From Alistipes sp. (GTDB lineage: Bacteria; Bacteroidota; Bacteroidia; Bacteroidales; Rikenellaceae), in assembly GCA_017398555.1 (NCBI GenBank), contig JAFQFV010000005.1, positions 1-64,000 of the forward strand: a DNA stretch of 64,000 bases, written 5' to 3'. Shown here in pieces: positions 1 through 7,700 of the stretch. The notes below the pieces were generated by a model. The model worked only from the letters and a program-made list of their open reading frames with translations, made no database searches and had not been told where the DNA came from. Position 1 is the first letter of the stretch. Every line of letters starts with the position of its first letter. The position numbers and the translations under genes were made by a program.

Positions 1-2
1 AT

Positions 3-53
3 CGACTGCAATCAGGCACTCTCTATAATCCGAAGTATATCAAGTGGTTATAA
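3..53 (+). CDS. C-terminal fragment of an unidentified protein (partial)
   Basis: One frame stays open from the window edge to a TAA at 51-53 and reads ...GTLYNPKYIKWL, which looks like a natural protein end. The gene begins outside the window and cannot be identified. The hairpin at 63-90 follows it and could end its transcript. Because only 16 codons are visible, this may be chance. Confidence 0.3.
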   Translation, partial: RLQSGTLYNPKYIKWL

Positions 54-62
54 AAATAAAAA

Positions 63-90
63 TGAGGAGAAATCCGAAAATTTCTCCTCA
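63..90 (-). terminator. Rho-independent terminator of tRNA-Leu, possibly bidirectional
   Basis: An 11-bp perfect stem (TGAGGAGAAAT with ATTTCTCCTCA, six-base loop) lies 13 bp beyond the 3' end of the tRNA. On the minus strand it is followed by a T-rich run (ATTTTTATTTTTATAA), as expected for an intrinsic terminator. It could also end the plus-strand gene stopping at 53. Confidence 0.75.
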
Positions 91-102
91 AAATTAAACT
101 TG

Positions 103-184
103 TGCGGATAAAGGGACTCGAACCCCCACGCCTCTCGGCATCAGATCCTAAGTCTGACGTGGCTACCAATTACACCATATCCGC
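103..184 (-). tRNA. tRNA-Leu, anticodon UAG
   Basis: Read on the minus strand, the acceptor stem pairs GCGGATA with TATCCGC and carries discriminator A. The anticodon arm is TCAGA-CTTAGGA-TCTGA, giving anticodon TAG for CUA leucine codons. A variable arm (GCCGAGAGGC) shows a class II tRNA, and the T arm contains GGTTCGAACC. CCA is not fully encoded; the flanking bases read ACA. The length of 82 nt fits tRNA-Leu. A promoter lies just upstream (197-228) and a terminator downstream (63-90), so it is a single-gene transcript. Confidence 0.95.
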
Positions 185-196
185 AGGATCGAGGGA

Positions 197-228
197 CAAA
201 GGTATATACTTTTTTGTAAATTATCAAA
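197..228 (-). promoter_or_regulatory. Promoter of tRNA-Leu
   Basis: On the minus strand TTTG (228-225), a 20-bp spacer and TACCTTTG (204-197) match the Bacteroidetes primary sigma consensus. The predicted start lies about 6-9 nt before the tRNA. It interleaves with an opposing promoter at 214-243. Confidence 0.75.
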
Positions 229-243
229 TTTTTACTATTTTTG
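214..243 (+). promoter_or_regulatory. Promoter of the outer-membrane barrel gene
   Basis: TTG (214-216), exactly 19 bp, then TATTTTTG (236-243) fit the TTTG-N19-TAnnTTTG consensus. The ATG at 282 lies about 33 bp beyond the expected start site. Confidence 0.7.
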
Positions 244-281
244 TGGTAAACAAAGGTGTAAAATCGTTAAAATTAAACGCT

Positions 282-926
282 ATGAAGAGTAGATTTTCGG
301 TAGTACTACTGCTGGCAATTTTCTTTGTCGGAGTAGAGAGCGCATCGGCTCAGGTGCGTAAATGGGAGGTCGAAATTGGTGCAGGTTGTATCGTTCCATC
401 AAATAACTTAAAGCCGATATTCGATAAGAGTAGTGCCGGTTGGAATGTGCTGGTGGAGGCACGTCACAACTTCGGAATGTTGCCACTTGATGTGGGTTTG
501 CATATTAACGGAACGGGCTTTGAGCGCGGTCATGATTTGGGTGAGATAAAGAGCATAAAAGATGTGAAATTTCATTCGTTCAATGCGTTGGCTGTGGCAG
601 ACCTTAACTTGTTGAGAAACAAGAAGGTACAGGTATTCGTCGGCTGTGGTTTGGGTTATGGTTGGCTGGCTTCGCAGATCTATGATCTCGGCTCTTCTGA
701 CGATGCTCTTGATGCGGCAAATAAGGTGCAGGATACATGGAAGGAGAGGTCGGCACTTGTTGTTATGCCGCGTGTCGGTATAGAGGCATGGCACCACCTG
801 CGCGCCACTGTTTATTACAAGGCACCTGCGGATAAGACCTTGATAAAGGAGCAGGGCCACTTCGGCGTGAGTCTTGGTTTTGTTATCGGCGGAGGTCTGA
901 AAAATAAGGCAGGAAATGCCAACTAA
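282..926 (+). CDS. Outer-membrane beta-barrel protein, function unknown
   Basis: The 214-aa product starts with a signal peptide (MKSRFSVVLLLAIFF...SASA, cleavage before Q). The mature part alternates polar and hydrophobic residues in the glycine/aromatic-rich pattern of small barrels, for example VFVGCGLGYGWL and FGVSLGFVIGGG near the end. I start it at the ATG at 282 rather than at in-frame codons upstream, because those overlap the tRNA and precede the promoter. It has its own promoter and a strong terminator (953-990). Such barrels are common in Bacteroidota; no ligand can be inferred. Confidence 0.75.
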   Translation: MKSRFSVVLLLAIFFVGVESASAQVRKWEVEIGAGCIVPSNNLKPIFDKSSAGWNVLVEARHNFGMLPLDVGLHINGTGFERGHDLGEIKSIKDVKFHSFNALAVADLNLLRNKKVQVFVGCGLGYGWLASQIYDLGSSDDALDAANKVQDTWKERSALVVMPRVGIEAWHHLRATVYYKAPADKTLIKEQGHFGVSLGFVIGGGLKNKAGNAN

Positions 927-952
927 AAGGCTCTTTTAACTTTATAAAAGTT

Positions 953-990
953 AGGCTGTTGAAAAATTTTTTCGACAGCCTATATTTTTT
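953..990 (+). terminator. Intrinsic terminator
   Basis: AGGCTGTTG (953-961) pairs with CGACAGCCT (973-981) with one G-T pair, and the arms extend through A/T runs. TATATTTTTTATT follows. It separates the barrel gene from the murG operon. Confidence 0.75.
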
Positions 991-1025
991 ATTGTTTTTT
1001 ATCGGAATAGATAGCGAAAAATTAG

Positions 1026-1033
1026 TACCTTTG
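1026..1033 (+). promoter_or_regulatory. -7 element of the murG operon promoter
   Basis: TACCTTTG matches TAnnTTTG, but no clear TTTG lies 19-20 bp upstream. The expected start at about 1038-1040 supports the murG ATG at 1063 over the in-frame GTG at 1033. Confidence 0.5.
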
Positions 1034-1062
1034 TGGGTATATTCCGAAAAAGATCTGTTACA

Positions 1063-2166
1063 ATGAAAAAAATTATACTTTCAGGCGGTGGTACGGGCGG
1101 TCATATCTATCCGGCAATCGCTGTGGCTGAGGCACTTAAGCGTATTTTGGGCGAGGATGAAGTAGAGATTCTCTTTGTCGGTGCCGAGGGACGAATGGAG
1201 ATGACTGCAGTGCCAAAGGCGGGCTATCGTATTGTCGGTGTGCCTATCGCGGGTTTGCAACGCAGCCTTTCACTGAAAAATCTGCTGCTTCCGTTCAAGA
1301 TTTGGAAGAGTGTTCGACAGGCAAAGAGCATCATCAAGGAGTTTCGCCCTGATGTTGTTGTGGGCTTTGGTGGTTACGCCTCGGCTCCGGTGCTGTGGGC
1401 TGCACAGAGAATGGGCATCCCGACAGTAATTCAGGAGCAGAACTCTTATGCCGGTTTGGTAAATAAGATTGTCGGTGGTAGCGCTCGCAGTGTATGCGTG
1501 GCGTACGACAATATGGAGCGATTTTTCCCTGCTGAGCATATCGTGAAGACGGGAAATCCGCTGCGTGCGGCATTCTCGGCAGAGAATATCGATAAGGCTG
1601 AGGCGTTGAGCTACTTTGGACTTAACGACTCGCTGCCGGTGATTTTGGTTGTCGGTGGTTCGTTGGGTACCCGTACGCTGAACAATATGATGCGTTCGTG
1701 GCTTATGACCCTCGGTGGAGAGGCTCCGGTGCAGGTTATCTGGCAGACAGGCCGCTACTATGAGGCAGAAATGAAGCAGTTCTTGGAGCACTATCCTGCG
1801 AAAAATATCTGGCAAGGTGCATTTATCGATCGTATGGATTATGCCTATGCTGTGGCAGATGTGGTAATCTCTCGTAGTGGTGCTTGTACCGTTTCGGAGC
1901 TCTGCTTGGCGGGTAAGCCAACGCTCTTTGTTCCGTCACCAAATGTTGCGGAGGATCACCAGACAAAGAATGCCAAGGCGCTTGTCGATAAGCATGCAGC
2001 GCGAATGGTTGCCGACTCGGAGGCGGTTGATTGCGCTATGTCCACAGCCCTGCGTATGATTTCGGATAGCGGAGAGCTTACAAAGTTGTCGAAAAATATC
2101 TCTAAACTCGCTATTGCAGACTCTGCAGAGCGTGTGGCGCGAGAGGCGTTGAAGTATTGCGAGTAG
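1063..2166 (+). CDS. murG: MurG, UDP-GlcNAc:lipid I N-acetylglucosaminyltransferase
   Basis: MurG adds GlcNAc to undecaprenyl-PP-MurNAc-pentapeptide at the inner membrane face, making lipid II. The 367-aa product has the GT28 signature SGGGTGGHIYPA at residues 7-18, which binds the lipid diphosphate. It also has the donor-site motif SRSGACTVSELCLAGKPTLFVP from about residue 269 and PNVAEDHQTKNA after it. Length is normal. I chose ATG 1063 because it begins MKKIILSGGG and lies downstream of the -7 element. murC follows after one base, so the two genes are probably translationally coupled. Confidence 0.97.
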   Translation: MKKIILSGGGTGGHIYPAIAVAEALKRILGEDEVEILFVGAEGRMEMTAVPKAGYRIVGVPIAGLQRSLSLKNLLLPFKIWKSVRQAKSIIKEFRPDVVVGFGGYASAPVLWAAQRMGIPTVIQEQNSYAGLVNKIVGGSARSVCVAYDNMERFFPAEHIVKTGNPLRAAFSAENIDKAEALSYFGLNDSLPVILVVGGSLGTRTLNNMMRSWLMTLGGEAPVQVIWQTGRYYEAEMKQFLEHYPAKNIWQGAFIDRMDYAYAVADVVISRSGACTVSELCLAGKPTLFVPSPNVAEDHQTKNAKALVDKHAARMVADSEAVDCAMSTALRMISDSGELTKLSKNISKLAIADSAERVAREALKYCE

Positions 2167-2167
2167 T

Positions 2168-3547
2168 ATGGAGCAGCGTAAGTTATACTTTTTGGGAATT
2201 GGCGGTATCGGCATGAGCGCACTTGCTCGCTACTTTATGCACGAGGGTTGTGCTGTGGCGGGTTATGATCGCACGGCAACTCCACTGACAGCTCGTTTGG
2301 AGGCGGAGGGTGCGATAATCCACTATGAGGATAGCGTGGCAGCAATACCTCCGCAGTTTCTGGAGAGAGATACGGTTGTGGTCTATACGCCGGCTGTGCC
2401 TGCAGACCATAGCGAGATGTGCTACTTCCGCGAGGGCGGATATCGTATGCTCAAGCGCTCACAGATGCTCGGCGAGCTCTCTGTGGGTAAGTTTGTGATG
2501 GCTGTGGCAGGTACTCACGGCAAGACAACCACCTCGACGCTCGTTAGCTGGCTCAACCATGCTGCAGCGGGTGAGGGTAGTGCCTTCTTGGGTGGTGTGT
2601 CAAAGAATTTTGACTCGAATCTGGTCTTGGGTGAGGGTCGTCGCCTTGCTGTTGAGGCGGATGAGTTTGACCGCTCATTTCTGCAGCTCAACCCCGATGT
2701 GGCGGTTGTAACATCGGCAGATGCCGACCACCTGGATATATACGGCACACATGAGGCTGTGAAGGAGGCCTTCTCACAGTTTATTGACCGCATAAAGGCG
2801 GGCGGTGCTCTTGTTATCAAGCATGGGGTAGATGTTGAGGTGCGAAATAGTCAGATAGAGTGCTATCGCTACTCTTTCAATGAGCCGACAGATTTCTACG
2901 CCACAAACCTGCAACTGTTAGCGACGGGTCACTATACTTTCGATATCGTTACTCCGTTTGGGACTGTTGAGGGTTGTACTCTCGGTATTCCGGGCTGGGT
3001 GAATGTCGAGAATGCGGTGGCTGCCGTGGCACTCTTTATCCTTGCGGCAAAGGCTGAGGGTAAGGCGGTGGACTACGAGGCTCTGCGAGCAGCTCTTGCA
3101 TCGTTCTCGGGCGTTAAGCGTCGCTTTGAGTTCTATGTCAATACCCCGAAGGCGGTCTATATGGATGACTATGCTCACCACCCAAGAGAGTTGAGTGCAG
3201 CGATAACTTCGGTGAAGAAGATGTTCCCGAATCGTGAACTTACGGCGGTATTCCAGCCGCATCTCTACACTCGCACCCGCGACCTGTATGTAGAGTTTGC
3301 CGAGGCGTTGAGTTTGGCAGATAGGGTTGTGTTGCTGCCGATATATCCGGCACGTGAGGAGCCTATTGAGGGTATTACTACGGAGATTATCGCTCAGCGA
3401 GTGACCGCTCCGTGGTCTATTGTAGAGCGCGAGGCCCTTGCAGAGTCCCTTGCGGGGATGAATACCGATGTTGTTGTGACGTTTGGTGCCGGAAATATAG
3501 ATGCTTACTGCGCTGCAGTGGCAGAGGTTATTGAGAAAAAAGCGTAG
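2168..3547 (+). CDS. murC: MurC, UDP-N-acetylmuramate--L-alanine ligase
   Basis: MurC attaches L-Ala to UDP-MurNAc in the cytoplasm, the first step of stem-peptide synthesis. The 459-aa protein has the N-terminal Rossmann motif GIGGIGMSALA near residue 10, the Mur-ligase P-loop AGTHGKTTTST around 113-123, EADEFDRSF in the central domain and the family motif DDYAHHP near 333. Size and domain order are typical. It sits between murG (1-bp gap) and ftsQ (4-bp gap). Confidence 0.97.
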   Translation: MEQRKLYFLGIGGIGMSALARYFMHEGCAVAGYDRTATPLTARLEAEGAIIHYEDSVAAIPPQFLERDTVVVYTPAVPADHSEMCYFREGGYRMLKRSQMLGELSVGKFVMAVAGTHGKTTTSTLVSWLNHAAAGEGSAFLGGVSKNFDSNLVLGEGRRLAVEADEFDRSFLQLNPDVAVVTSADADHLDIYGTHEAVKEAFSQFIDRIKAGGALVIKHGVDVEVRNSQIECYRYSFNEPTDFYATNLQLLATGHYTFDIVTPFGTVEGCTLGIPGWVNVENAVAAVALFILAAKAEGKAVDYEALRAALASFSGVKRRFEFYVNTPKAVYMDDYAHHPRELSAAITSVKKMFPNRELTAVFQPHLYTRTRDLYVEFAEALSLADRVVLLPIYPAREEPIEGITTEIIAQRVTAPWSIVEREALAESLAGMNTDVVVTFGAGNIDAYCAAVAEVIEKKA

Positions 3548-3551
3548 CGAG

Positions 3552-4616
3552 ATGTGGCGTAAGGTTGGAAGAGTGTTGCTGGTGTTGGTGATATGGGGAG
3601 CTATAGCCGCCTATATTGCTTGTAGCGCGATGCTTACCCAACGTCATAAGAGCGAGCAGAGCGTGGAGAGGGTTGAGATTGAGATTGTCGATTCTGCCTC
3701 TTCGGGTCAGTTGATAACCTCCCAGAGGGTTAAGGAGATGCTTATAGAGCGTGGCATTGCAACAATCAACACCAATGTCGATAAGGTTGATACCCGTGCG
3801 ATAAAGGATATGATTTGCAATGAGGGCTTTGTGGATGATGTAGATATCTACGCCTCATATAGCGGCACGCTCCACATACGTATCAGCCAGCGAACACCGC
3901 TTATGCGACTGCTTGTAGATGGTTACGACTGCTACATTACGGCAGATGGTTACCTCTTCCGTTCGCCGGCACATGCAGCTCTCTATGTTCCGGTTGTCAG
4001 TGGCAACTACCGACCTCAGTTTAAGCCTGACTTTGAGGGTGATTTGAGTGCGGTTTTGGCGGGGATTAGGGCAAATGCGGCCGACTCTCTGCGTATGGTG
4101 GCTGCTGAGAGAGAGGCTGTTGCGCGTCGCCAGAGCCATTGGCTTAAGCGTCGTAAAGAGGTTAGGGATAGTACAATTACCGACAGACGTGAGCGTCAGC
4201 GCATCAATGACTACATTGCAGGTCATCTGCGCGACTGTAATCGTGACTTTGAGCGCCTTGCAGCAAAGCGGGATGCTATAGGCAAGCGATTGGAGAGAAG
4301 AGAGGCTCGCTATGCGGACTTTCGCTCCCTCATATCATTTGTAGAGCGACTGCAGAGGGATAAGTTCTTAAGGGCTGAGGTTGTGCAGATTGTGGCAACG
4401 ACCACATCGAATGGTGCGCTGAGCCTTACGTTGATACCTCGAAGCGGGGATCATCGTATAGAGTTCGGTTGGCTTGAGAGTGTGGAGGATAAGTTGCACA
4501 GGCTGCGCCTATTTTACGACCAGGTGGCTGTGACAAGCGGCTGGGAGAGTTATAAGAGTGTGAATTTGAACTATGCGGACAGAATTGTCTGTACATACAA
4601 TACGGAGAAACAATAG
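3552..4616 (+). CDS. ftsQ: FtsQ/DivIB-like divisome protein with a large charged insertion
   Basis: FtsQ is a bitopic divisome protein linking early and late division proteins. The 354-aa product has a short cytoplasmic start, one TM helix (about 7-25), a POTRA-like region (about 40-115: VEIEIVDSASSGQLITSQRVKEML, then ...ISQRTPLMRLLV) and the beta domain (about 270-345: FLRAEVVQIVATTT...LIPRSGDHRIEFG). Between the two domains, residues about 165-258 form an Arg/Glu-rich, probably coiled-coil segment that makes the protein about 100 residues longer than usual. Identity rests on position between murC and ftsA plus the domain order. ATG 3552 is used because longer in-frame starts overlap murC. 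Confidence 0.88.
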   Translation: MWRKVGRVLLVLVIWGAIAAYIACSAMLTQRHKSEQSVERVEIEIVDSASSGQLITSQRVKEMLIERGIATINTNVDKVDTRAIKDMICNEGFVDDVDIYASYSGTLHIRISQRTPLMRLLVDGYDCYITADGYLFRSPAHAALYVPVVSGNYRPQFKPDFEGDLSAVLAGIRANAADSLRMVAAEREAVARRQSHWLKRRKEVRDSTITDRRERQRINDYIAGHLRDCNRDFERLAAKRDAIGKRLERREARYADFRSLISFVERLQRDKFLRAEVVQIVATTTSNGALSLTLIPRSGDHRIEFGWLESVEDKLHRLRLFYDQVAVTSGWESYKSVNLNYADRIVCTYNTEKQ

Positions 4617-4622
4617 TTAGAT

Positions 4623-6056
4623 ATGAAGCAATATTTTGTCGGAGTAGATGTTGGTAGTGCCAATGTAGTAATGGTTGTCGGCTCTCGTACAGAGGGCTCG
4701 GAGCTCCTGAATATCGAGGGTGTATCTATTCAGGAGAGTAAGAAGAGTGTGAAGGAGGGTCGATTGTGTGCAACCCTTCAGAGCGCGGTCTTAAACCTTA
4801 GCTACGCTATCAAAGATGCCAAGGTCGAGCTGGAGGAGGCTCTGGGTATTAAGATTGAACAGGCATATTTTGGCCTGGGAAATAGCGATACCCGCTGCGT
4901 GATTGTTGATGATTTTGTGCCTGTGAAGAATAAGAAGACGGGTGTGATCGGCAAGGAGGATATCAATATTCTGCGACAGCTGTTGCGTCAGGTGAAGACC
5001 GAGAGCTGCTCGGAGAAGGTATTTGAGATATGCCCGCTCGCCTACTACGTAAATGGCACAAAGCGTACGCTCAACCCTGTCGGTATGCAGGGGAGTTGGC
5101 TGAAGGGCGAATATCTGCTCTCTATCGGTCTTAATGACCAGATAAATACCCTCAAGCAGTTGCACCACAGAGTGGGGATGGAGATTCAAAAGGTCTTTGT
5201 CAATCCGATGATTACCTTCCCGTTGCTCGTCAGCGAACAGGAGGCTGAAGAGGGCGTTGTTATCGTCGATATCGGTAGCGAGGTTACAGATATTACTATC
5301 GTTCGCGAGAAGAGGGTGCACTATTTCCGCTCGATTGCTGTCGGTGCGGAGCTTATCAATGCCGATCTGAGGTCGATACTGCCAAAGGGTGCCAACTATA
5401 GCAAGATTAAGCACCTCTACGGTACAGCTCTGAGTAATGATATTGCCGAGAATCAGGTAATTCAGGTGGGTAATAAGGAGGTTGTTCATCGAAATATTGC
5501 AACGGTTATCGAGGCGCGACTGATGGATATCGCCGAGCTTGTAGCCAAGGCTGTTCGAGAGTCAGGCCTTGAGTCGCAGGTTGTTCATGGCTATGTGCTG
5601 ACAGGAGGTACTGCTGCAACAGATAAGATTGAGCAACTCTTTGAGCGCGAGACGGGCCGTCCTTGTCGCCGCGCCGAGCAACTCTATGGTATCGGTTCAA
5701 AGCCGCAAGATTGTGAGATTACCCCGGGACAGCACGCCGCAGTAGCGATTATGATGCAGGCGGCGAAGTTCGCTTCTTCGTATGTTGTGGAGGCCGAGCC
5801 TGCACCGAAGGCTGTAGAGCCCCAGCCCCAGCCACAGATAGAGCCGACAACTCCTGCTGTGGAGCCTGTGGCAAAGGAGGAGGATGCTCCGAAGGTTGTC
5901 ACCGTGCCACTCCCGACTACCCCTGTTCAGAAGCCTGTTGCTCCTAAAAAGGAGGAGGATAAGACGGCAGAGTCTAAGACCGGTACGCTGGCAAAGTTTA
6001 AGCGTCTGGTAAATATCTCTCGTTGGATGGGTGGCGAGGATAACAAGAGCAAGTAG
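4623..6056 (+). CDS. ftsA: FtsA, actin-like membrane tether of FtsZ
   Basis: FtsA is an actin-family ATPase that anchors FtsZ filaments to the membrane. The 477-aa protein begins with the phosphate-1 motif VGVDVGSANVVMVVG and has VIVDIGSEVTDITIV (phosphate 2) and YVLTGGTAATDKIEQLFE further on. After the core, residues about 390-450 are a Pro/Gln/Glu-rich linker, followed by an amphipathic membrane-targeting helix (GTLAKFKRLVNISRWMGG, about 453-470). The linker shares short motifs (APKVV, PTTPV) with the FtsZ linker. Stop and start codons are 6 bp from ftsQ and 51 bp from ftsZ. Confidence 0.96.
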   Translation: MKQYFVGVDVGSANVVMVVGSRTEGSELLNIEGVSIQESKKSVKEGRLCATLQSAVLNLSYAIKDAKVELEEALGIKIEQAYFGLGNSDTRCVIVDDFVPVKNKKTGVIGKEDINILRQLLRQVKTESCSEKVFEICPLAYYVNGTKRTLNPVGMQGSWLKGEYLLSIGLNDQINTLKQLHHRVGMEIQKVFVNPMITFPLLVSEQEAEEGVVIVDIGSEVTDITIVREKRVHYFRSIAVGAELINADLRSILPKGANYSKIKHLYGTALSNDIAENQVIQVGNKEVVHRNIATVIEARLMDIAELVAKAVRESGLESQVVHGYVLTGGTAATDKIEQLFERETGRPCRRAEQLYGIGSKPQDCEITPGQHAAVAIMMQAAKFASSYVVEAEPAPKAVEPQPQPQIEPTTPAVEPVAKEEDAPKVVTVPLPTTPVQKPVAPKKEEDKTAESKTGTLAKFKRLVNISRWMGGEDNKSK

Positions 6057-6107
6057 AGCGTCAAAATATTTACCAATTTGTAGAATATACCAAAAAAAGA
6101 TATCCCT

Positions 6108-7673
6108 ATGGGACTTTACGACGAATTTAAGAGTAATAAGATTACCGCATACGGTGTTCCTGCCAAGATTATGGTTATCGGTGTGGGAGGTGCCGGAGGC
6201 AATACGGTGGACCATATATTCAAACTCAGCATCAAGGGTGTGAATTTGATGATATGTAACACCGATAGCAAGGCACTGGATAAGAGCCCGCTTGAGCCGT
6301 CACAGAAGATATGTATGGGTGATGGTAAGGGTGCAGGTAATGACGCTGCGGTGGGTCGTCAGAAGGCGAAGGAGTCGCTTGCCGAGATTCGCCAGTATGT
6401 CGAGAGCCGCAATCCTGACCTTATCTTCCTTACTGCCGGTATGGGTGGTGGTACAGGTACAGGTGCTACGCCGGTTATTGCGCAGATGCTTCACGCGCTT
6501 AACATTCCGGTTATATCTATTCTTACCACTCCGCCAATTAACGAGGGTGTTCACCGCTTTGAGCAGGCTATGGAGGGTATTCGCTCGATGCGCGAGCTGG
6601 TCGATACATTTATCATCATCAAGAATGAGACAATTATCGAGCTGAGTGAGGAGCGCTCGGTACACGAGGCCTTCAATATGGCCAATGATATTGTGGCATA
6701 CGCCTCTAAGGGTATTGCCGAGATTGCGCTGACACAGTCAGACCTTGTCAGTGTCGATATCTCCGATGTCTGCAAGGTTGTACGAAATAGCCGCTATGCC
6801 GTTATGGGTATGGCCTCAGAGTCGGGCGAGGATAGAGTTGTCAAGGCTATCAAGTCGGCAGTCCTCTCGCCACTCTTTGGTAATGTGCCTATCAAGGGGT
6901 CAAAGGAGGTGCTTGTGAACTTCGCCACCTCATCGCCTTCTGAGCTTAAGATGAAGGAGGTGAATAAGGCGCTCAACTATATTCAGGAGATTGCATCAGG
7001 TGAGGATAGCAATGGCGACAGAATCCCTGTCAATATCATTTGGGGTACAAGTATCAAGCCTGAGCTGGAGGATAAGATTGAGATTATCATCGTCGTTACA
7101 GGTTTCCACGCTAACGCATACTATAGCGAGACATTCGGTGGTCGCCTTGACCTTGAGGATGAGGTGAAGGTGGTTGAGCCGCAGCCTGCAGAGCCTGCCG
7201 TTGTTGCTCCACAGCCGGAGCCAGAGCCCGTTACTCCGAAGGTTGTTGTTCCACAGCCAGAGCCAGAGCCCGTTGCACCGAAGGTTGTCGCTCCGCAGCC
7301 ACAGCCAGAGCCCGTTGCACCGAAGGTTGTCACTCCACAGCCACAGCCAGAGCCCGTTGCGCCAAAGGTTGTTGTTCCGCAGCAGCCGACAACACCTGTC
7401 GCTCCTACTCCGCAGTCTGTAGTTGAGGAACAGTTGCCAGATGAGCCTTGGCGAGTGCCGATTCCTGCACGTAAGGAGGTTCGTCCTATCCCTCCGCAGG
7501 TGTTGCCGACAAGCTATAAGTTGGATAGTAAGACCCCTGCTTATAAGACCCGTCGTGGTATGGAGCTGATTAATGAGGTGAAGGGTAAGAAGATTATAAT
7601 TAAGATGGATGGCACGAAGAGTCAGAGTGAGGATACTCCGAATGACTCAATGCAGCAGAGCCTTGATTTTTAA
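6108..7673 (+). CDS. ftsZ: FtsZ, tubulin-like division GTPase with repeat-rich tail
   Basis: FtsZ polymerises into the Z ring. The GTPase core shows GVGGAGGNTVDHI near the N terminus, the tubulin signature GGGTGTGA and the T7-type region following it. Total length is 521 aa against roughly 380-450 in many bacteria; the excess is the tail. Residues about 355-430 contain four to five imperfect 13-residue repeats of the type PQPEPEPVAPKVV. Near 476-484, TPAYKTRRG resembles the conserved C-terminal peptide that binds FtsA, but about 40 more residues (ending QSLDF) follow it. The repeats are visible in the DNA at about 7190-7390. Confidence 0.97.
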   Translation: MGLYDEFKSNKITAYGVPAKIMVIGVGGAGGNTVDHIFKLSIKGVNLMICNTDSKALDKSPLEPSQKICMGDGKGAGNDAAVGRQKAKESLAEIRQYVESRNPDLIFLTAGMGGGTGTGATPVIAQMLHALNIPVISILTTPPINEGVHRFEQAMEGIRSMRELVDTFIIIKNETIIELSEERSVHEAFNMANDIVAYASKGIAEIALTQSDLVSVDISDVCKVVRNSRYAVMGMASESGEDRVVKAIKSAVLSPLFGNVPIKGSKEVLVNFATSSPSELKMKEVNKALNYIQEIASGEDSNGDRIPVNIIWGTSIKPELEDKIEIIIVVTGFHANAYYSETFGGRLDLEDEVKVVEPQPAEPAVVAPQPEPEPVTPKVVVPQPEPEPVAPKVVAPQPQPEPVAPKVVTPQPQPEPVAPKVVVPQQPTTPVAPTPQSVVEEQLPDEPWRVPIPARKEVRPIPPQVLPTSYKLDSKTPAYKTRRGMELINEVKGKKIIIKMDGTKSQSEDTPNDSMQQSLDF

Positions 7674-7700
7674 CAGATAGAGAGTTCAAAATTGTAGATA

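Noticed and set aside
1033..1062. Upstream GTG start for murG
   Set aside because: It overlaps the -7 element and adds residues with no similarity to MurG; the ATG at 1063 starts the conserved MKKIILSGGG.
7190..7390. Tandem DNA repeat as CRISPR or satellite
   Set aside because: The repeats are in frame and encode the Pro-rich FtsZ linker; there are no unique spacers.
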